Position numbers and translations under genes: made by a program | Assembly (NCBI GenBank): GCA_013298025.1 | Contig: JAAFJE010000036.1 | Span: 1 to 34,269, forward strand | Length of the DNA: 34,269 nucleotides | Origin: Cytophagales bacterium | GTDB lineage: Bacteria > Bacteroidota > Bacteroidia > Cytophagales > Spirosomataceae | Direction of reading: 5' to 3' | Shown: piece by piece, positions 8,124 to 16,378 of the stretch | Layout: the number at the start of each line of letters is the position of its first letter | How positions within the stretch are numbered: position 1 is the stretch's first letter | The notes under the pieces: model-generated | What the model was told of the DNA's origin: nothing | Seen by the model: only the letters and a program-made list of their open reading frames with translations | Databases searched by the model: none

Positions 8124-8141
8124 TTAATACCAATACGGACT
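8074..8141 (-). pseudogene. degenerate tRNA-Glu(UUC) copy with shortened D-arm
   Basis: On the minus strand the anticodon arm (TTC anticodon), variable region, T-arm and 3' acceptor strand are identical to the two intact tRNA-Glu genes at 10631-10815. The 5' acceptor strand AGTCCGT still pairs fully with ACGGACT. The D-arm differs: it is four bases shorter (68 rather than 72 bases in total), carries several substitutions and no longer forms a D-stem. It is followed by CTA rather than an encoded CCA. I call it a tRNA pseudogene or remnant. Confidence 0.75.
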
Positions 8142-8150
8142 TTTCATAGA

Positions 8151-8612
8151 TTAAGGAACTTCTTCTATGTATGTTAATTCAAATGGTTCTGCTGGGCCAA
8201 CGCTTTGTTTATAAGTAGCTCTTAGCGTTCCACTGATGATGACCTTCAGGTTCTCTTTTTTAAAACATACTGGAAAATTTAATGGAGCTAGTAACCTAAA
8301 TGCTTCTGTCCTACCAATGCCTCTATCTCCCCAGAAGACCTCATCTAAAGAAATGTAGTAAAAAACGTATCCATCAGGCTCGATGCTACTAACTACAGTA
8401 GCGTTAACACGATTAAACGTTTTTACTATTCGCCATGTTAGGGTATCATTTTTATCATTACACTTGATAGGAACATTATCCTGAAAAAGGCTACAATAAG
8501 TCCAATCAACTTTTGTCAATGCTACGTTGGTACAAGTAGGCTTAAATACATCTGAGTTTTTGCATGATGATAGCCCAAGGAGCATCATCAAAATGCACAT
8601 AGCTGTTTTCAT
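8151..8612 (-). CDS. hypothetical lipoprotein
   Basis: A 153-residue protein of unknown family. The N-terminus MKTAMCILMMLLGLSSC has a lipobox with Cys17, so it is probably an outer-membrane or periplasmic lipoprotein. Further cysteines lie in the mature part (near TCTNV, TYCSLF, IKCND and FPVCFKK) and could form disulfides. The rest reads as a beta-rich domain. Its ATG overlaps the stop codon of the upstream metalloprotease gene by one base (TAATG at 8610-8614 on the minus strand), so translation is probably coupled. A role with the protease, such as chaperone or inhibitor, is only a guess. Confidence 0.75.
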   Translation of the reverse strand: MKTAMCILMMLLGLSSCKNSDVFKPTCTNVALTKVDWTYCSLFQDNVPIKCNDKNDTLTWRIVKTFNRVNATVVSSIEPDGYVFYYISLDEVFWGDRGIGRTEAFRLLAPLNFPVCFKKENLKVIISGTLRATYKQSVGPAEPFELTYIEEVP

Positions 8613-10339
8613 TATTTTATAAGAGTTATAGTTTGCTTATGGATTGAGCCGTCTGAAAAAAGAATATGCACAAAATATCTACCTTTTGTTTTATCGCTTA
8701 AATTAATCTGATAAATCCCTTCTGTTTCGCTTAACGTTTCTTTCTGATAAACTAAATTTTGATTTTCGTCATGTATCTTGATTTCTATAGGTATTTTTTT
8801 TCCTGAATCGCTTGTTTCTATTTTTATATTCATATTTTCAGTGGTCGGATTGGGATATATAGTTAAATTATCCGTTGTAGAATCTGGAATAATAGCCAGC
8901 CTTGCTCCGCTGCGAGCAATTAAGGGAATAGAACGGTAGAATGTTCCACAAATATTACTATATTGGATAGTGAATGTAAAATATGGAGCACTATTAGGAA
9001 ACAAAAAAGTAGGGTTAGCTCCTTGTATGTAACTAACATTTGTGTTATTAGCAGAGTACACAAATGTGTTATTGGTTACATAAGTGTCATTACTAATTAT
9101 ACTAAATGTTTGTCCACTTGTAGGCATATAGGTAGGTGTTGAGATAATATTAATGTTATTTAACCTTGGCTGAATAGAAGGTGTTCTAATACTCAGTGAA
9201 TTGTTAGAATTTAGAAAATTGACTACCATAGATATAGATGTAGGCGAAAACTGCCCGTTCTTAGCTTTTCCTTCACACATTATGTATTTTGAGGTACAAT
9301 CAGAATCATGAATAGCATTCAAATTGTGAGCTATTTCATGTGAAGCACATGAAGCCCAATCACTATTTGTTTCATCGCCACCATCAGACATTGAGTAAGA
9401 TTTTGCTGTTGAACCAACTAATACTTGGTTTGCTTCTCCATTTGACTCAATAGAACCATTAATTGCTACTAATCTTTTGCCTGTTAACATGTGGGCTGCG
9501 TCTCTAATTACATTACCTCTGTTATTATTCCAATAGTTCCAGAATTCAGGGACAAGTATTATGGCATTGTTAGTATTTGAAAAAACAAAGGGTGACGAAG
9601 CTATCCAACAAACATTCACTTTAGTTTTAAAATCCCGAAAGTAAATTCTATCTACTTCTTGCATGATGGATAATGCTTTTGCTACAGGATTGCCTCCCGC
9701 TATCCTGTTAGCAAATTCTTCATCATAGTCTATTGCAATATTTAATATTTTACATTCAGAGGGAAGATTGTTTGCTATTCGACCTCCATTAGGCTTTCTA
9801 GTAGTTTGCGTATTTTTTACGCCACAGATGGCTGGTTGAGAAATAACATCGTCATCATAATATAAAACCCAAATGTCATTTTGAGTACTTTGCTTACCTA
9901 TAAGCCAAGCTAAAGGTTCTAGGACTAAAGCATCATTTTTTTTGTAGATTTTACCTACCAGCGTTTTTCGGTCGACGTAAAAGTTAGCTTCTTCATTATT
10001 AACCGTGCTAGTATAAGTAGCACATTGAGCTGTCGCTCCTTTTAGTGTAGCATTTCTTTTCATTTCATCAACGAGGTTTTTGCTTCTTATCTCGTTAGAG
10101 AATAACTCAACATTCCAAGTTTCGTTAGAAAATAAAATTTGAAATTGTAAAATCTCGCTTTGACTTTGGGTCGGGATTTTTGAAAGACTTACCAACTGAT
10201 ACTTCCTGATTTTTTCATCTAATTTTTTTTTCTGTAAGTGGTTTATTTCCACTGAGTGAGCCGTAATGATTTCTTGTGATAAAACCTTGTGTAAATTCAC
10301 AAATAAACATAATACAAGTAATTGAATGTAGATTTTCAT
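8612..10339 (-). CDS. secreted metzincin-type metalloprotease with T9SS sorting domain
   Basis: A 575-residue protein with signal peptide MKIYIQLLVLCLFVNLHKVLS. The open frame runs 23 codons further upstream, but the signal peptide fixes the start at 10339. The zinc motif HEIAHNLNAIHD (334-345) matches HExxHxxxxxHD of metzincins of the adamalysin type. YIMCEG (352-357) supplies a Met-turn. The C-terminal part, from about IYPNPTTENMNIKIE near 500 to the end, is a type A T9SS sorting domain of the Por-secretion family. The protein should therefore be exported across the outer membrane and act extracellularly or at the cell surface. Substrate unknown. It is co-transcribed with the lipoprotein gene and lies in the tRNA-Glu-flanked block. 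Confidence 0.9.
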   Translation of the reverse strand: MKIYIQLLVLCLFVNLHKVLSQEIITAHSVEINHLQKKKLDEKIRKYQLVSLSKIPTQSQSEILQFQILFSNETWNVELFSNEIRSKNLVDEMKRNATLKGATAQCATYTSTVNNEEANFYVDRKTLVGKIYKKNDALVLEPLAWLIGKQSTQNDIWVLYYDDDVISQPAICGVKNTQTTRKPNGGRIANNLPSECKILNIAIDYDEEFANRIAGGNPVAKALSIMQEVDRIYFRDFKTKVNVCWIASSPFVFSNTNNAIILVPEFWNYWNNNRGNVIRDAAHMLTGKRLVAINGSIESNGEANQVLVGSTAKSYSMSDGGDETNSDWASCASHEIAHNLNAIHDSDCTSKYIMCEGKAKNGQFSPTSISMVVNFLNSNNSLSIRTPSIQPRLNNINIISTPTYMPTSGQTFSIISNDTYVTNNTFVYSANNTNVSYIQGANPTFLFPNSAPYFTFTIQYSNICGTFYRSIPLIARSGARLAIIPDSTTDNLTIYPNPTTENMNIKIETSDSGKKIPIEIKIHDENQNLVYQKETLSETEGIYQINLSDKTKGRYFVHILFSDGSIHKQTITLIK

Positions 10340-10467
10340 AATATGATTGTTTAAGTTAAAAATGGTTAATAAATGATATGAATTTATTCGTTTATCTTTT
10401 TTTTTCAAAATTTATCCTTATAAAAATTCAAAATATTTTTACATTAAAATAAGTGTTTAACTTTATT

Positions 10468-10500
10468 ACTATACGTATCGTATAGTATTTTACTATACGA
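10468..10500. promoter_or_regulatory. overlapping palindromic operator-like sites upstream of the metalloprotease
   Basis: Three ACTATACG half-sites stand in alternating orientation: ACTATACG (10468-10475), TAT, CGTATAGT (10479-10486), ATTTT, ACTATACG (10492-10499). The first pair is a perfect 8-3-8 palindrome. The second and third form a perfect 9-3-9 palindrome (CGTATAGTA-TTT-TACTATACG). The site lies 129 bases before the protease ATG. Such layout is typical of cooperative binding by a dimeric repressor; no candidate regulator is adjacent. Confidence 0.6.
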
Positions 10501-10593
10501 AATTAATAACATGAGTAGTCAGGAAAAAACGAATAATACAAACTGATAGAAGTGCTGCAAAGTATAATAAATGTATGTATTGACGAGGAATAT

Positions 10594-10627
10594 AAACAAA
10601 AAAAGCACCCTCTGAAAAGAAGATGCT
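10594..10627 (-). terminator. intrinsic terminator after the tandem tRNA-Glu genes
   Basis: On the minus strand AGCATCTTC (10627-10619) pairs with GAGGGTGCT (10612-10604) around a six-base loop, followed by a run of seven T. It starts four bases after the 3' end of the downstream tRNA copy. Confidence 0.8.
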
Positions 10628-10630
10628 TAG

Positions 10631-10702
10631 TAGTCCGTACGGGAATCGAACCCGTGTTTCATCCGTGAAAGGGACGTGTCCTAACCCCTAGACGAACGGA
10701 CC
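10631..10702 (-). tRNA. tRNA-Glu (anticodon UUC)
   Basis: A 72-base cloverleaf on the minus strand. Acceptor GGTCCGT pairs with ACGGACT. The D-arm is GTCT...GGAC, the anticodon stem CGTCC/GGATG with loop CTTTCAC (anticodon TTC), and the T-arm contains GGTTCGATTCC. It is identical to the copy at 10744-10815. The base after the discriminator starts CTA, so CCA is not encoded. It is followed by an intrinsic terminator. Confidence 0.96.
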
Positions 10703-10726
10703 GTGGGGCCATTAAAAATGTGTATT

Positions 10727-10793
10727 AAAGCATGAAAGCTTGGTAGTCCGTACGGGAATCGAACCCGTGTTTCATCCGTGAAAGGGACGTGTC
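10727..10793 (-). repeat. right copy of the 67-base tRNA-Glu direct repeat
   Basis: Partner of 8057-8123, with one mismatch in 67 bases. The mismatch is in the CCA/CTA trinucleotide after the tRNA. Together the two copies bracket the protease, the lipoprotein and one intact tRNA-Glu gene. Confidence 0.7.
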
Positions 10794-10815
10794 CTAACCC
10801 CTAGACGAACGGACC
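10741..10815 (-). tRNA. tRNA-Glu (anticodon UUC), with encoded CCA
   Basis: Same 72-base cloverleaf as the copy at 10631-10702. This copy alone has CCA encoded directly after the discriminator base (10743-10741). The two genes are 38 bases apart on the same strand and probably form one transcript ending at the terminator at 10594-10627. The downstream bases (AGCTTTCATGCTTT) are shared with the degenerate copy at 8074-8141. Confidence 0.96.
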
Positions 10816-11132
10816 TTCGGGGAGAAAAACGGTAAGAAATAATGTCCTTGTCGTTTTTCGTGGTGCAAAATTAGTAGTTTGAGTAATACACTCCAAGTTT
10901 TTTTGAGTAAAAAAATAAAATAATTTATAAATGCTTGTATATGAGGATGTTTTGAAAAGGTTTTTTTACTTGCTTTTATCATTTTATACAATGACCGATT
11001 TGTCCTAATAAAATGATGTGTATCTATAGTTTTTTCTACTTTTTTGATAAAATTTTAAGGCTTCGCTATCTTTTCTACTAAATAAATTCTAATTTTAAAT
11101 ACCCAAAATACCATTTTAATAAACAATTATTT
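10816..11132. other. AT-rich spacer without a gene
   Basis: About 317 bases between the 5' end of tRNA-Glu and the maltokinase start. It must hold the promoters of both (divergent), but I see no clear TAnnTTTG box. The short open frame here is low-complexity Lys/Phe-rich and runs into the tRNA, so I do not call a gene. Confidence 0.6.
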
Positions 11133-12716
11133 ATGAATCAAACCATACAGGTATCATTGCATTCCGACTACCCTTGGGAACGTATCAAACAAGATAAAGC
11201 CTTTTTTGATACACTCGAAACGGCTGTGCTACCGCCTTATTTCAATAATTGCCGTTGGTTTGCTGGCAAAGCCCGAACGCAACGGCATTTCAGGTTGCAG
11301 ACCGTGCTAGAAATCCCTACCAAAGAAACAAACGCCTTGCTTGGCATGGTAGAGGTATTGTACGACGACCAAGCAACCGAAACGTATTTGTTGCCTTTGT
11401 CTTTTATTGAAGCAACACAGGCACAAGAAATTACGCCCATAGGCATTATTGCCTTGGCGTATTTGCAAGGAAAACGAGGCTTTCTGATAGATGCCCTTTA
11501 TGACACAAGCTTTCAACAGGCTTTGTTTTACCATATTGCTCATGCCGAAGGCATTGCCCAAACAAACGGAAAACTCGACTTTGCGCGGGGCAAAGGATTA
11601 GCTGGCGAAGACATCAATACGCCCATCACTTCAAAAGCCCTTACGCTTGCGTCGTCGAACTCGGCGATGATTTTTGGGGAGAAATATTTCATGAAATTGT
11701 ATCGAAAATTGTTTCATGAAGCCAACCCCGAGGTAGAAATGATAGAGTTTTTAACCGAATATTCCGAGTTTGCCTTTATTCCTGCCTTTGCTGGAAGCCT
11801 CACTTGGCGACCCGAAGGGATGCCCGAAATTACGCTTGGCATGATGCAACGGGTAGTTGATAACCAATCGGATAGCTGGGAAAAGATAGGGAAAGAACTC
11901 AACGATTTTGTGGCAGCATTCACCCAAAAAACCTTTGCCATCGAAGAGCAAGTATTCGACCAAGTAGAACTATTGGCACAGCGTACCGCCGAAATGCACT
12001 TGGCTTTGTATGCCCCCGAAGCTAGGCCTTTGTTTGCCTCGGAAGTGTTTACGCCAGCGTACCGCAGCTTTTTGCACAAGCGTTTGAGCCATCTGCTCGA
12101 TAGCCGCTATCATTTGTTGATAGATAAATACACGAGCATTACCGACCCTGTAACAAGAAAATTGGCTTGGGATTTTATGGAAGCCAAAGAATTGATAGAT
12201 GAGTTTGCGGGACAAATTTTGACCAAAGAACTACAATCGTTGCGGGTGCGTATTCATGGAGATTATCATTTGGGACAAGTACTTGCCACGGGAAATGATT
12301 ACATCATCATTGATTTTGAAGGCGAGCCAGAAAGCAGTATTACAGACCGTAAAATCAAACATTCGCCCCTCAAAGATGTGGCTGGCATGATACGAAGCTA
12401 TCATTACGCCATTTCGGCAAAGATGTTTAATGACCCTTCTACCATTGGGCTAGAGGCATCAAGAGTGCAAACCGCCGCCGACCGATGGTATAAATTGATG
12501 CTTCAAACTTTCATGGAAAAGTATTTAGACACCTTTGGACACCCGCATCCGCTTTTCAAAAACAACAACGAAATTAACTTTTTGCTGTTGATTTATTTGT
12601 TAGAAAAAGCGGTGTATGAGTTGGGTTACGAAATTAGCTATCGCCCCGATTGGGTGAAAATTCCACTCAAAGGCATTGTCAATGTGATTCGAGAGATTGA
12701 AAAACTAAAAATGTAA
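11133..12716 (+). CDS. mak: maltokinase (aminoglycoside-phosphotransferase fold)
   Basis: A 527-residue protein. The N-terminal cap domain (about 1-170) has the RWFAGKAR motif (41-48). It is followed by a kinase fold with the ATP-site lysine in KYFMKLYRK (184-192), the catalytic loop IHGDYHLGQ (374-382) and the metal-binding IIIDFEGEP (391-399). This is the Mak/Pep2 family, which phosphorylates maltose to maltose 1-phosphate, the donor used by GlgE to extend alpha-glucan. A branching enzyme gene follows on the same strand, consistent with the GlgE route to glycogen, but GlgE and trehalose synthase are not in the window. The start has no upstream in-frame alternative. Family confident; catalytic substrate from family knowledge. 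Confidence 0.88.
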   Translation: MNQTIQVSLHSDYPWERIKQDKAFFDTLETAVLPPYFNNCRWFAGKARTQRHFRLQTVLEIPTKETNALLGMVEVLYDDQATETYLLPLSFIEATQAQEITPIGIIALAYLQGKRGFLIDALYDTSFQQALFYHIAHAEGIAQTNGKLDFARGKGLAGEDINTPITSKALTLASSNSAMIFGEKYFMKLYRKLFHEANPEVEMIEFLTEYSEFAFIPAFAGSLTWRPEGMPEITLGMMQRVVDNQSDSWEKIGKELNDFVAAFTQKTFAIEEQVFDQVELLAQRTAEMHLALYAPEARPLFASEVFTPAYRSFLHKRLSHLLDSRYHLLIDKYTSITDPVTRKLAWDFMEAKELIDEFAGQILTKELQSLRVRIHGDYHLGQVLATGNDYIIIDFEGEPESSITDRKIKHSPLKDVAGMIRSYHYAISAKMFNDPSTIGLEASRVQTAADRWYKLMLQTFMEKYLDTFGHPHPLFKNNNEINFLLLIYLLEKAVYELGYEISYRPDWVKIPLKGIVNVIREIEKLKM

Positions 12717-12959
12717 CAAAGAAATAACGGCTAAACCAAGAACTTTCCTTAGAGTTTTTGTACAGAAAACACTATATTTACTTGTACAAAAATATCTTTT
12801 TACGAAGAAATAAACCGTAAAAAAAGCTAAAAACAAGTGTATCTCTTTAGTTTTGAAGTAAATACTCAACACAAATAAACGTGTATTGCTAGAAAAACAT
12901 CCATGAAAATAGACCATTTAGTATTCAAATTATGACCATCCATTAACCATTTTTAAATT

Positions 12960-15002
12960 ATGGCTAAGACCAGCAAGGTAAAAAATCAATCAGAAGAAAC
13001 AACTGTGAAAAAAGAAACCACAAGAAAAAAAGCAAAGGCAACCGTCGATGAAACCGTCGTAGAAACGCCCCTTGCCCAAGAACCCATAGTGCTGCCAACG
13101 CTCAAGAATGTAGAAACGTTCAGCCGTTTTACCGATTTCGATATTCATCTTTTTAAATCGGGCAAGCATTACCGTCTTTTTGAAAAATTGGGTTCGCATT
13201 TGACCGAGTACCAAGGTGTAGCAGGTACGTATTTTGCCGTTTGGGCACCTTCGGCTAAAAGCGTATCGGTCATAGGAAATTTCAATGGTTGGGATAAATT
13301 CAGTCATCAATTGTTTGTTCGTTGGGATTCTTCGGGTATTTGGGAAGGCTTCGTGCCGCACGTAGGCAAGGGCGAAACCTACAAATACTGTATTGAAACA
13401 CAAGAAGGGCATCATTTAGAAAAAATAGACCCTTATGCCCACTATTTTGAAGTACCACCACGCACGGCTTCTATTGTTTGGGATAACTGGTACGAGTGGA
13501 GCGACACCGAATGGATGGAAAACAGAAAGGCAAAAAATAGCCTTAACGCACCCATGTCGGTTTATGAAGTACATATTGGCTCGTGGAAACGCAAGGCCGA
13601 CGACGAAAAACTTACCTACGTAGATCTTGCCGACGATTTGGTACAGTACGTCAAAGAAATGGGCTTTACGCACATCGAATTTATGCCTGTGATGGAACAC
13701 CCCTTCGAGCCATCTTGGGGCTATCAGGTACTAGGTTATTTTGCTCCTTCGTCACGTTTTGGTACGCCACAAGACTTTATGTATTTGGTAGAACAATGTC
13801 ATAAAAACGATATTGGCGTACTACTCGACTGGGTTCCTTCGCATTTTCCGGGCGATGCACATGGCTTGTATAACTACGATGGCACACATTTATATGAGCA
13901 TCCAGATATGCGTAAAGGGTATCATCCTGACTGGAAATCGTATATTTTCAACTATGGTCGTTTTGAAGTGCGTAGCTTCTTGATTTCTAATGCGGTGTAT
14001 TGGCTAGAACGCTTCCATGCCGATGGGCTTCGAGTAGATGCCGTGGCTTCGATGCTGTATCTCGATTATTCGAGAAAAGCTGGCGAATGGGAACCCAATA
14101 TGTTTGGCGGTAATCATCACCTCGAAGCTATCTCTTTATTCAGAGAATTAAACGAAGTGATTTATTTGCAATTCCCCGATGTACAAACCATTGCCGAAGA
14201 ATCTACTTCCTTTACAGGCGTTTCTCGTCCAGTTTATACGGGTGGTTTAGGTTTCGGACAAAAATGGATGATGGGTTGGATGAACGATACTTTAAAGTAT
14301 TTTGAAAAAGACCCCATGTATCGTAAATATCACCAAGAGCAGTTGACTTTCTCGACGGTGTATGCGTTTTCTGAAAATTTCATGTTGCCTCTTTCGCACG
14401 ATGAGGTAGTGTATGGCAAGCAAGCTTTAGTAGGCAAAATGCCTGGCGACGAGTGGCAACGCTTTGCGAATTTACGCTTGTTGTTTGCTTATATGTTTAC
14501 GCATCCGGGTACTAATTTGCTCTTTATGGGGGGCGAATTTGGACAAACCAGCGAATGGAATTATGCCAAAGGACTAGAGTGGTGGTTGCTAGACCACGGC
14601 TATCACAAAGGAGTACAAAGCTTGGTGAAAAAACTCAACCAGCTATACCGCAGCGAAGGAGCATTGTTCGACAAACAATTCTCGCCAGAGGGTTTTGAAT
14701 GGGTTGACACCAGCGACCGTGAAAATGCTGTTGTGAGCTATTTACGCAAAGGCAACGATTACAAAGACCAATTGCTTGTGGTATTAAACCTTACGCCCAT
14801 TCCTCGCATAGATTATCGTATTGGTGTGCCTTTGCAAGGCGTTTGGGAAGAAGTGGTCAATACCGATGCCCAAGCTTTTGGCGGAAGCAATAAAGTCAAT
14901 GCAGGAGCACTGTTTGCCGACCAAATTGCTTGGCAAGGAAAAGCCTATTCTTTATCTTTGACTTTACCTCCTTTGGGAGCAGTGATATTGAAGGCAAAAT
15001 AG
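12960..15002 (+). CDS. glgB: 1,4-alpha-glucan branching enzyme (GH13)
   Basis: A 680-residue protein. A Lys/Glu/Thr-rich extension (1-45) of low complexity precedes the CBM48 domain (about 65-170). A GH13 catalytic barrel follows with VYEVHIGSW (201-209), DWVPSHF (290-296), GLRVDAVASMLYLDY with nucleophile Asp360, IAEES with acid/base Glu413, and LSHDEVV with Asp481. A C-terminal beta domain ends at LPPLGAVILKAK. It introduces alpha-1,6 branches into glycogen in the cytoplasm. The basic N-terminal tail is not needed for catalysis in the family and is worth noting. The gene lies 243 bases after the maltokinase and ends at a strong hairpin terminator. Confidence 0.96.
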   Translation: MAKTSKVKNQSEETTVKKETTRKKAKATVDETVVETPLAQEPIVLPTLKNVETFSRFTDFDIHLFKSGKHYRLFEKLGSHLTEYQGVAGTYFAVWAPSAKSVSVIGNFNGWDKFSHQLFVRWDSSGIWEGFVPHVGKGETYKYCIETQEGHHLEKIDPYAHYFEVPPRTASIVWDNWYEWSDTEWMENRKAKNSLNAPMSVYEVHIGSWKRKADDEKLTYVDLADDLVQYVKEMGFTHIEFMPVMEHPFEPSWGYQVLGYFAPSSRFGTPQDFMYLVEQCHKNDIGVLLDWVPSHFPGDAHGLYNYDGTHLYEHPDMRKGYHPDWKSYIFNYGRFEVRSFLISNAVYWLERFHADGLRVDAVASMLYLDYSRKAGEWEPNMFGGNHHLEAISLFRELNEVIYLQFPDVQTIAEESTSFTGVSRPVYTGGLGFGQKWMMGWMNDTLKYFEKDPMYRKYHQEQLTFSTVYAFSENFMLPLSHDEVVYGKQALVGKMPGDEWQRFANLRLLFAYMFTHPGTNLLFMGGEFGQTSEWNYAKGLEWWLLDHGYHKGVQSLVKKLNQLYRSEGALFDKQFSPEGFEWVDTSDRENAVVSYLRKGNDYKDQLLVVLNLTPIPRIDYRIGVPLQGVWEEVVNTDAQAFGGSNKVNAGALFADQIAWQGKAYSLSLTLPPLGAVILKAK

Positions 15003-15020
15003 GTTTGAAATAAAACAACA

Positions 15021-15058
15021 AAAAGGTGGTCAAAATTAATTTATGACCACCTTTTTGT
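15021..15058. terminator. bidirectional intrinsic terminator between glgB and the bacilliredoxin gene
   Basis: AAAAGGTGGTCA (15021-15032) and TGACCACCTTTT (15044-15055) form a perfect 12-bp stem with an 11-base loop and T/A tracts on either side. It can stop both converging transcripts. Confidence 0.9.
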
Positions 15059-15078
15059 TAGAAGTACTTGTCAAAAAA

Positions 15079-15495
15079 CTAAGCACAAAATTCGTCGAAT
15101 ACCATTTCGAGGTGCGATGAAATCATCTCAGCCGAACGGCCTTCAATGTGATGACGCTCTACAAAATGAACCAATTCGCCGTCTTTAAACAAGGCAATCG
15201 AAGGCGAAGAAGGCGGATAAGGCAACGTAAATTCACGTGCTTTTTGCGTAGCAAGTTGGTCAACACCAGCAAATACCGTTACGAGATTATTAGGTTTTTT
15301 AGCCGAGTTCCAAACGGCTTCTTTTACGCCTGGGCGAGCAGTACGAGCCGAACAGCCACAAACAGAGTTGATAAACAACAGCGTAGTACCTTCTTTGGCT
15401 AATACTTCTTCTACTTCGGCAGGGGTTTTAAGTTCTTTGAAACCACCTTCAACAATATCAGCTCTCATCGGAGCTACCAAATGTTCTGGATACAT
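15079..15495 (-). CDS. bacilliredoxin, BrxA/BrxB (YphP/YqiW) family
   Basis: A 138-residue thioredoxin-fold protein starting MYPEHLVAPM. A longer frame upstream lacks similarity and is rejected. The family's CGC motif is at 46-48 in NSVCGCSARTARP. The stretch AGVDQLATQKARE and the C-terminal HHIEGRS are also typical. Bacilliredoxins remove bacillithiol from oxidised protein cysteines in Firmicutes, and Bacteroidota encode the same family. It lies 89 bases after the SufT-like gene on the same strand. It may belong to the suf transcript, which would link thiol redox repair to iron-sulfur assembly; that link is inferred. Confidence 0.92.
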   Translation of the reverse strand: MYPEHLVAPMRADIVEGGFKELKTPAEVEEVLAKEGTTLLFINSVCGCSARTARPGVKEAVWNSAKKPNNLVTVFAGVDQLATQKAREFTLPYPPSSPSIALFKDGELVHFVERHHIEGRSAEMISSHLEMVFDEFCA

Positions 15496-15584
15496 AATGG
15501 GTAAAATTAAAATATTTTGTAACAACAAGTAATTGAGCGACGCAATGCTTGGGCAATACCACAAGCCCTATTTTCACAACAAAA

Positions 15585-15896
15585 TTACATAAATCCAAGT
15601 TCCAATTTTGCTACTTCCGACATCATATCTTGCGAATAAGGCGGGTCAAAAGTAAGCTCTACACTTACGTCAGAAACCCCTTCAATCTCACGGATTTTTT
15701 TCTCTACTTCGCCCGGAATCTGTTCGGCAGAAGGGCAAGAAGGAGAAGTAAGCGTCATGAGTACATATACATTGTTGATAGGAAAAATTTTGATGTCATA
15801 AATCAAACCTAATTCATATACATCTACTGGTATTTCGGGGTCATAGACAGACTTGAGAGCCCTGATAACTTCTTCTTTTAATTCTTCTTCGCTCAT
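15585..15896 (-). CDS. sufT: SufT-like / MIP18-family (DUF59) iron-sulfur assembly protein
   Basis: A 103-residue protein of the MIP18/DUF59 family. YDPEIPVDVYELGLIYDI (18-35) and TSPSCPSAEQIP (50-61, Cys54) are the two hallmark segments. In Bacteroidota this small gene commonly sits at the end of the suf operon and is thought to help deliver or mature Fe-S clusters. It lies 20 bases after sufE, so it is co-transcribed. The symbol rests on family and context; PaaD-like annotation is the alternative. Confidence 0.9.
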   Translation of the reverse strand: MSEEELKEEVIRALKSVYDPEIPVDVYELGLIYDIKIFPINNVYVLMTLTSPSCPSAEQIPGEVEKKIREIEGVSDVSVELTFDPPYSQDMMSEVAKLELGFM

Positions 15897-15916
15897 GGTA
15901 GTAGTCGATTTAAGGA

Positions 15917-16336
15917 TTATGCTTTGAGTTGATAAGCAATGGCATAATTTTTCATTTGCTTCACCATCGAAGCCAGTCCGTTTGAACGGGTTTGGGCTAA
16001 GTGTTGGCTCATGCCGATGCGGTCGATAAAATACAAATCAGCCTGTGCAATTTCTTGCGGCGTATGAGCCGACAACACACGAATGAGCATATTTACCAAG
16101 CCTTTGACAATCACAGCTTCTGAATCGGCTTCAAAAATGAGTTTGCCATTTTCAAGTTTGGCATTGAGCCATACTCTACTTTGGCAACCTTTGATGATGT
16201 TATCTTCGGTTTTTTGCTCTTCAGGCAAACCTTTTAACTTTTTACCTAAATCAATAATATATTCGTATTTATCTGCCCAATCGTCGAAAAGTGCAAATTC
16301 TTCGATAATTTCGTCTTGAGTTTCGTTGATAGTCAT
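15917..16336 (-). CDS. sufE: SufE-family sulfur acceptor protein
   Basis: A 139-residue protein of normal SufE length. The sulfur-accepting cysteine is Cys51 in IIKGCQSRVWL. The C-terminal helix after IGMSQHLAQTRSNGL is typical. SufE takes persulfide sulfur from SufS and passes it to the scaffold. It is separated from sufS by 148 bases that carry an inverted short repeat, unlike the tight spacing elsewhere in the cluster. Confidence 0.95.
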   Translation of the reverse strand: MTINETQDEIIEEFALFDDWADKYEYIIDLGKKLKGLPEEQKTEDNIIKGCQSRVWLNAKLENGKLIFEADSEAVIVKGLVNMLIRVLSAHTPQEIAQADLYFIDRIGMSQHLAQTRSNGLASMVKQMKNYAIAYQLKA

Positions 16337-16378
16337 AAATAATCAGTCCTTTGACAAGGGTATTAATATATTATAAGT

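Noticed and set aside
8057-10793. Complete integrative element at tRNA-Glu
   Set aside because: No integrase, relaxase or phage gene lies between the repeats, so only an island remnant or tRNA recombination can be proposed.
10794-10991. Small minus-strand open frame of 65 codons
   Set aside because: It overlaps the 5' end of tRNA-Glu and is low-complexity Lys/Phe-rich sequence from an AT-rich spacer.
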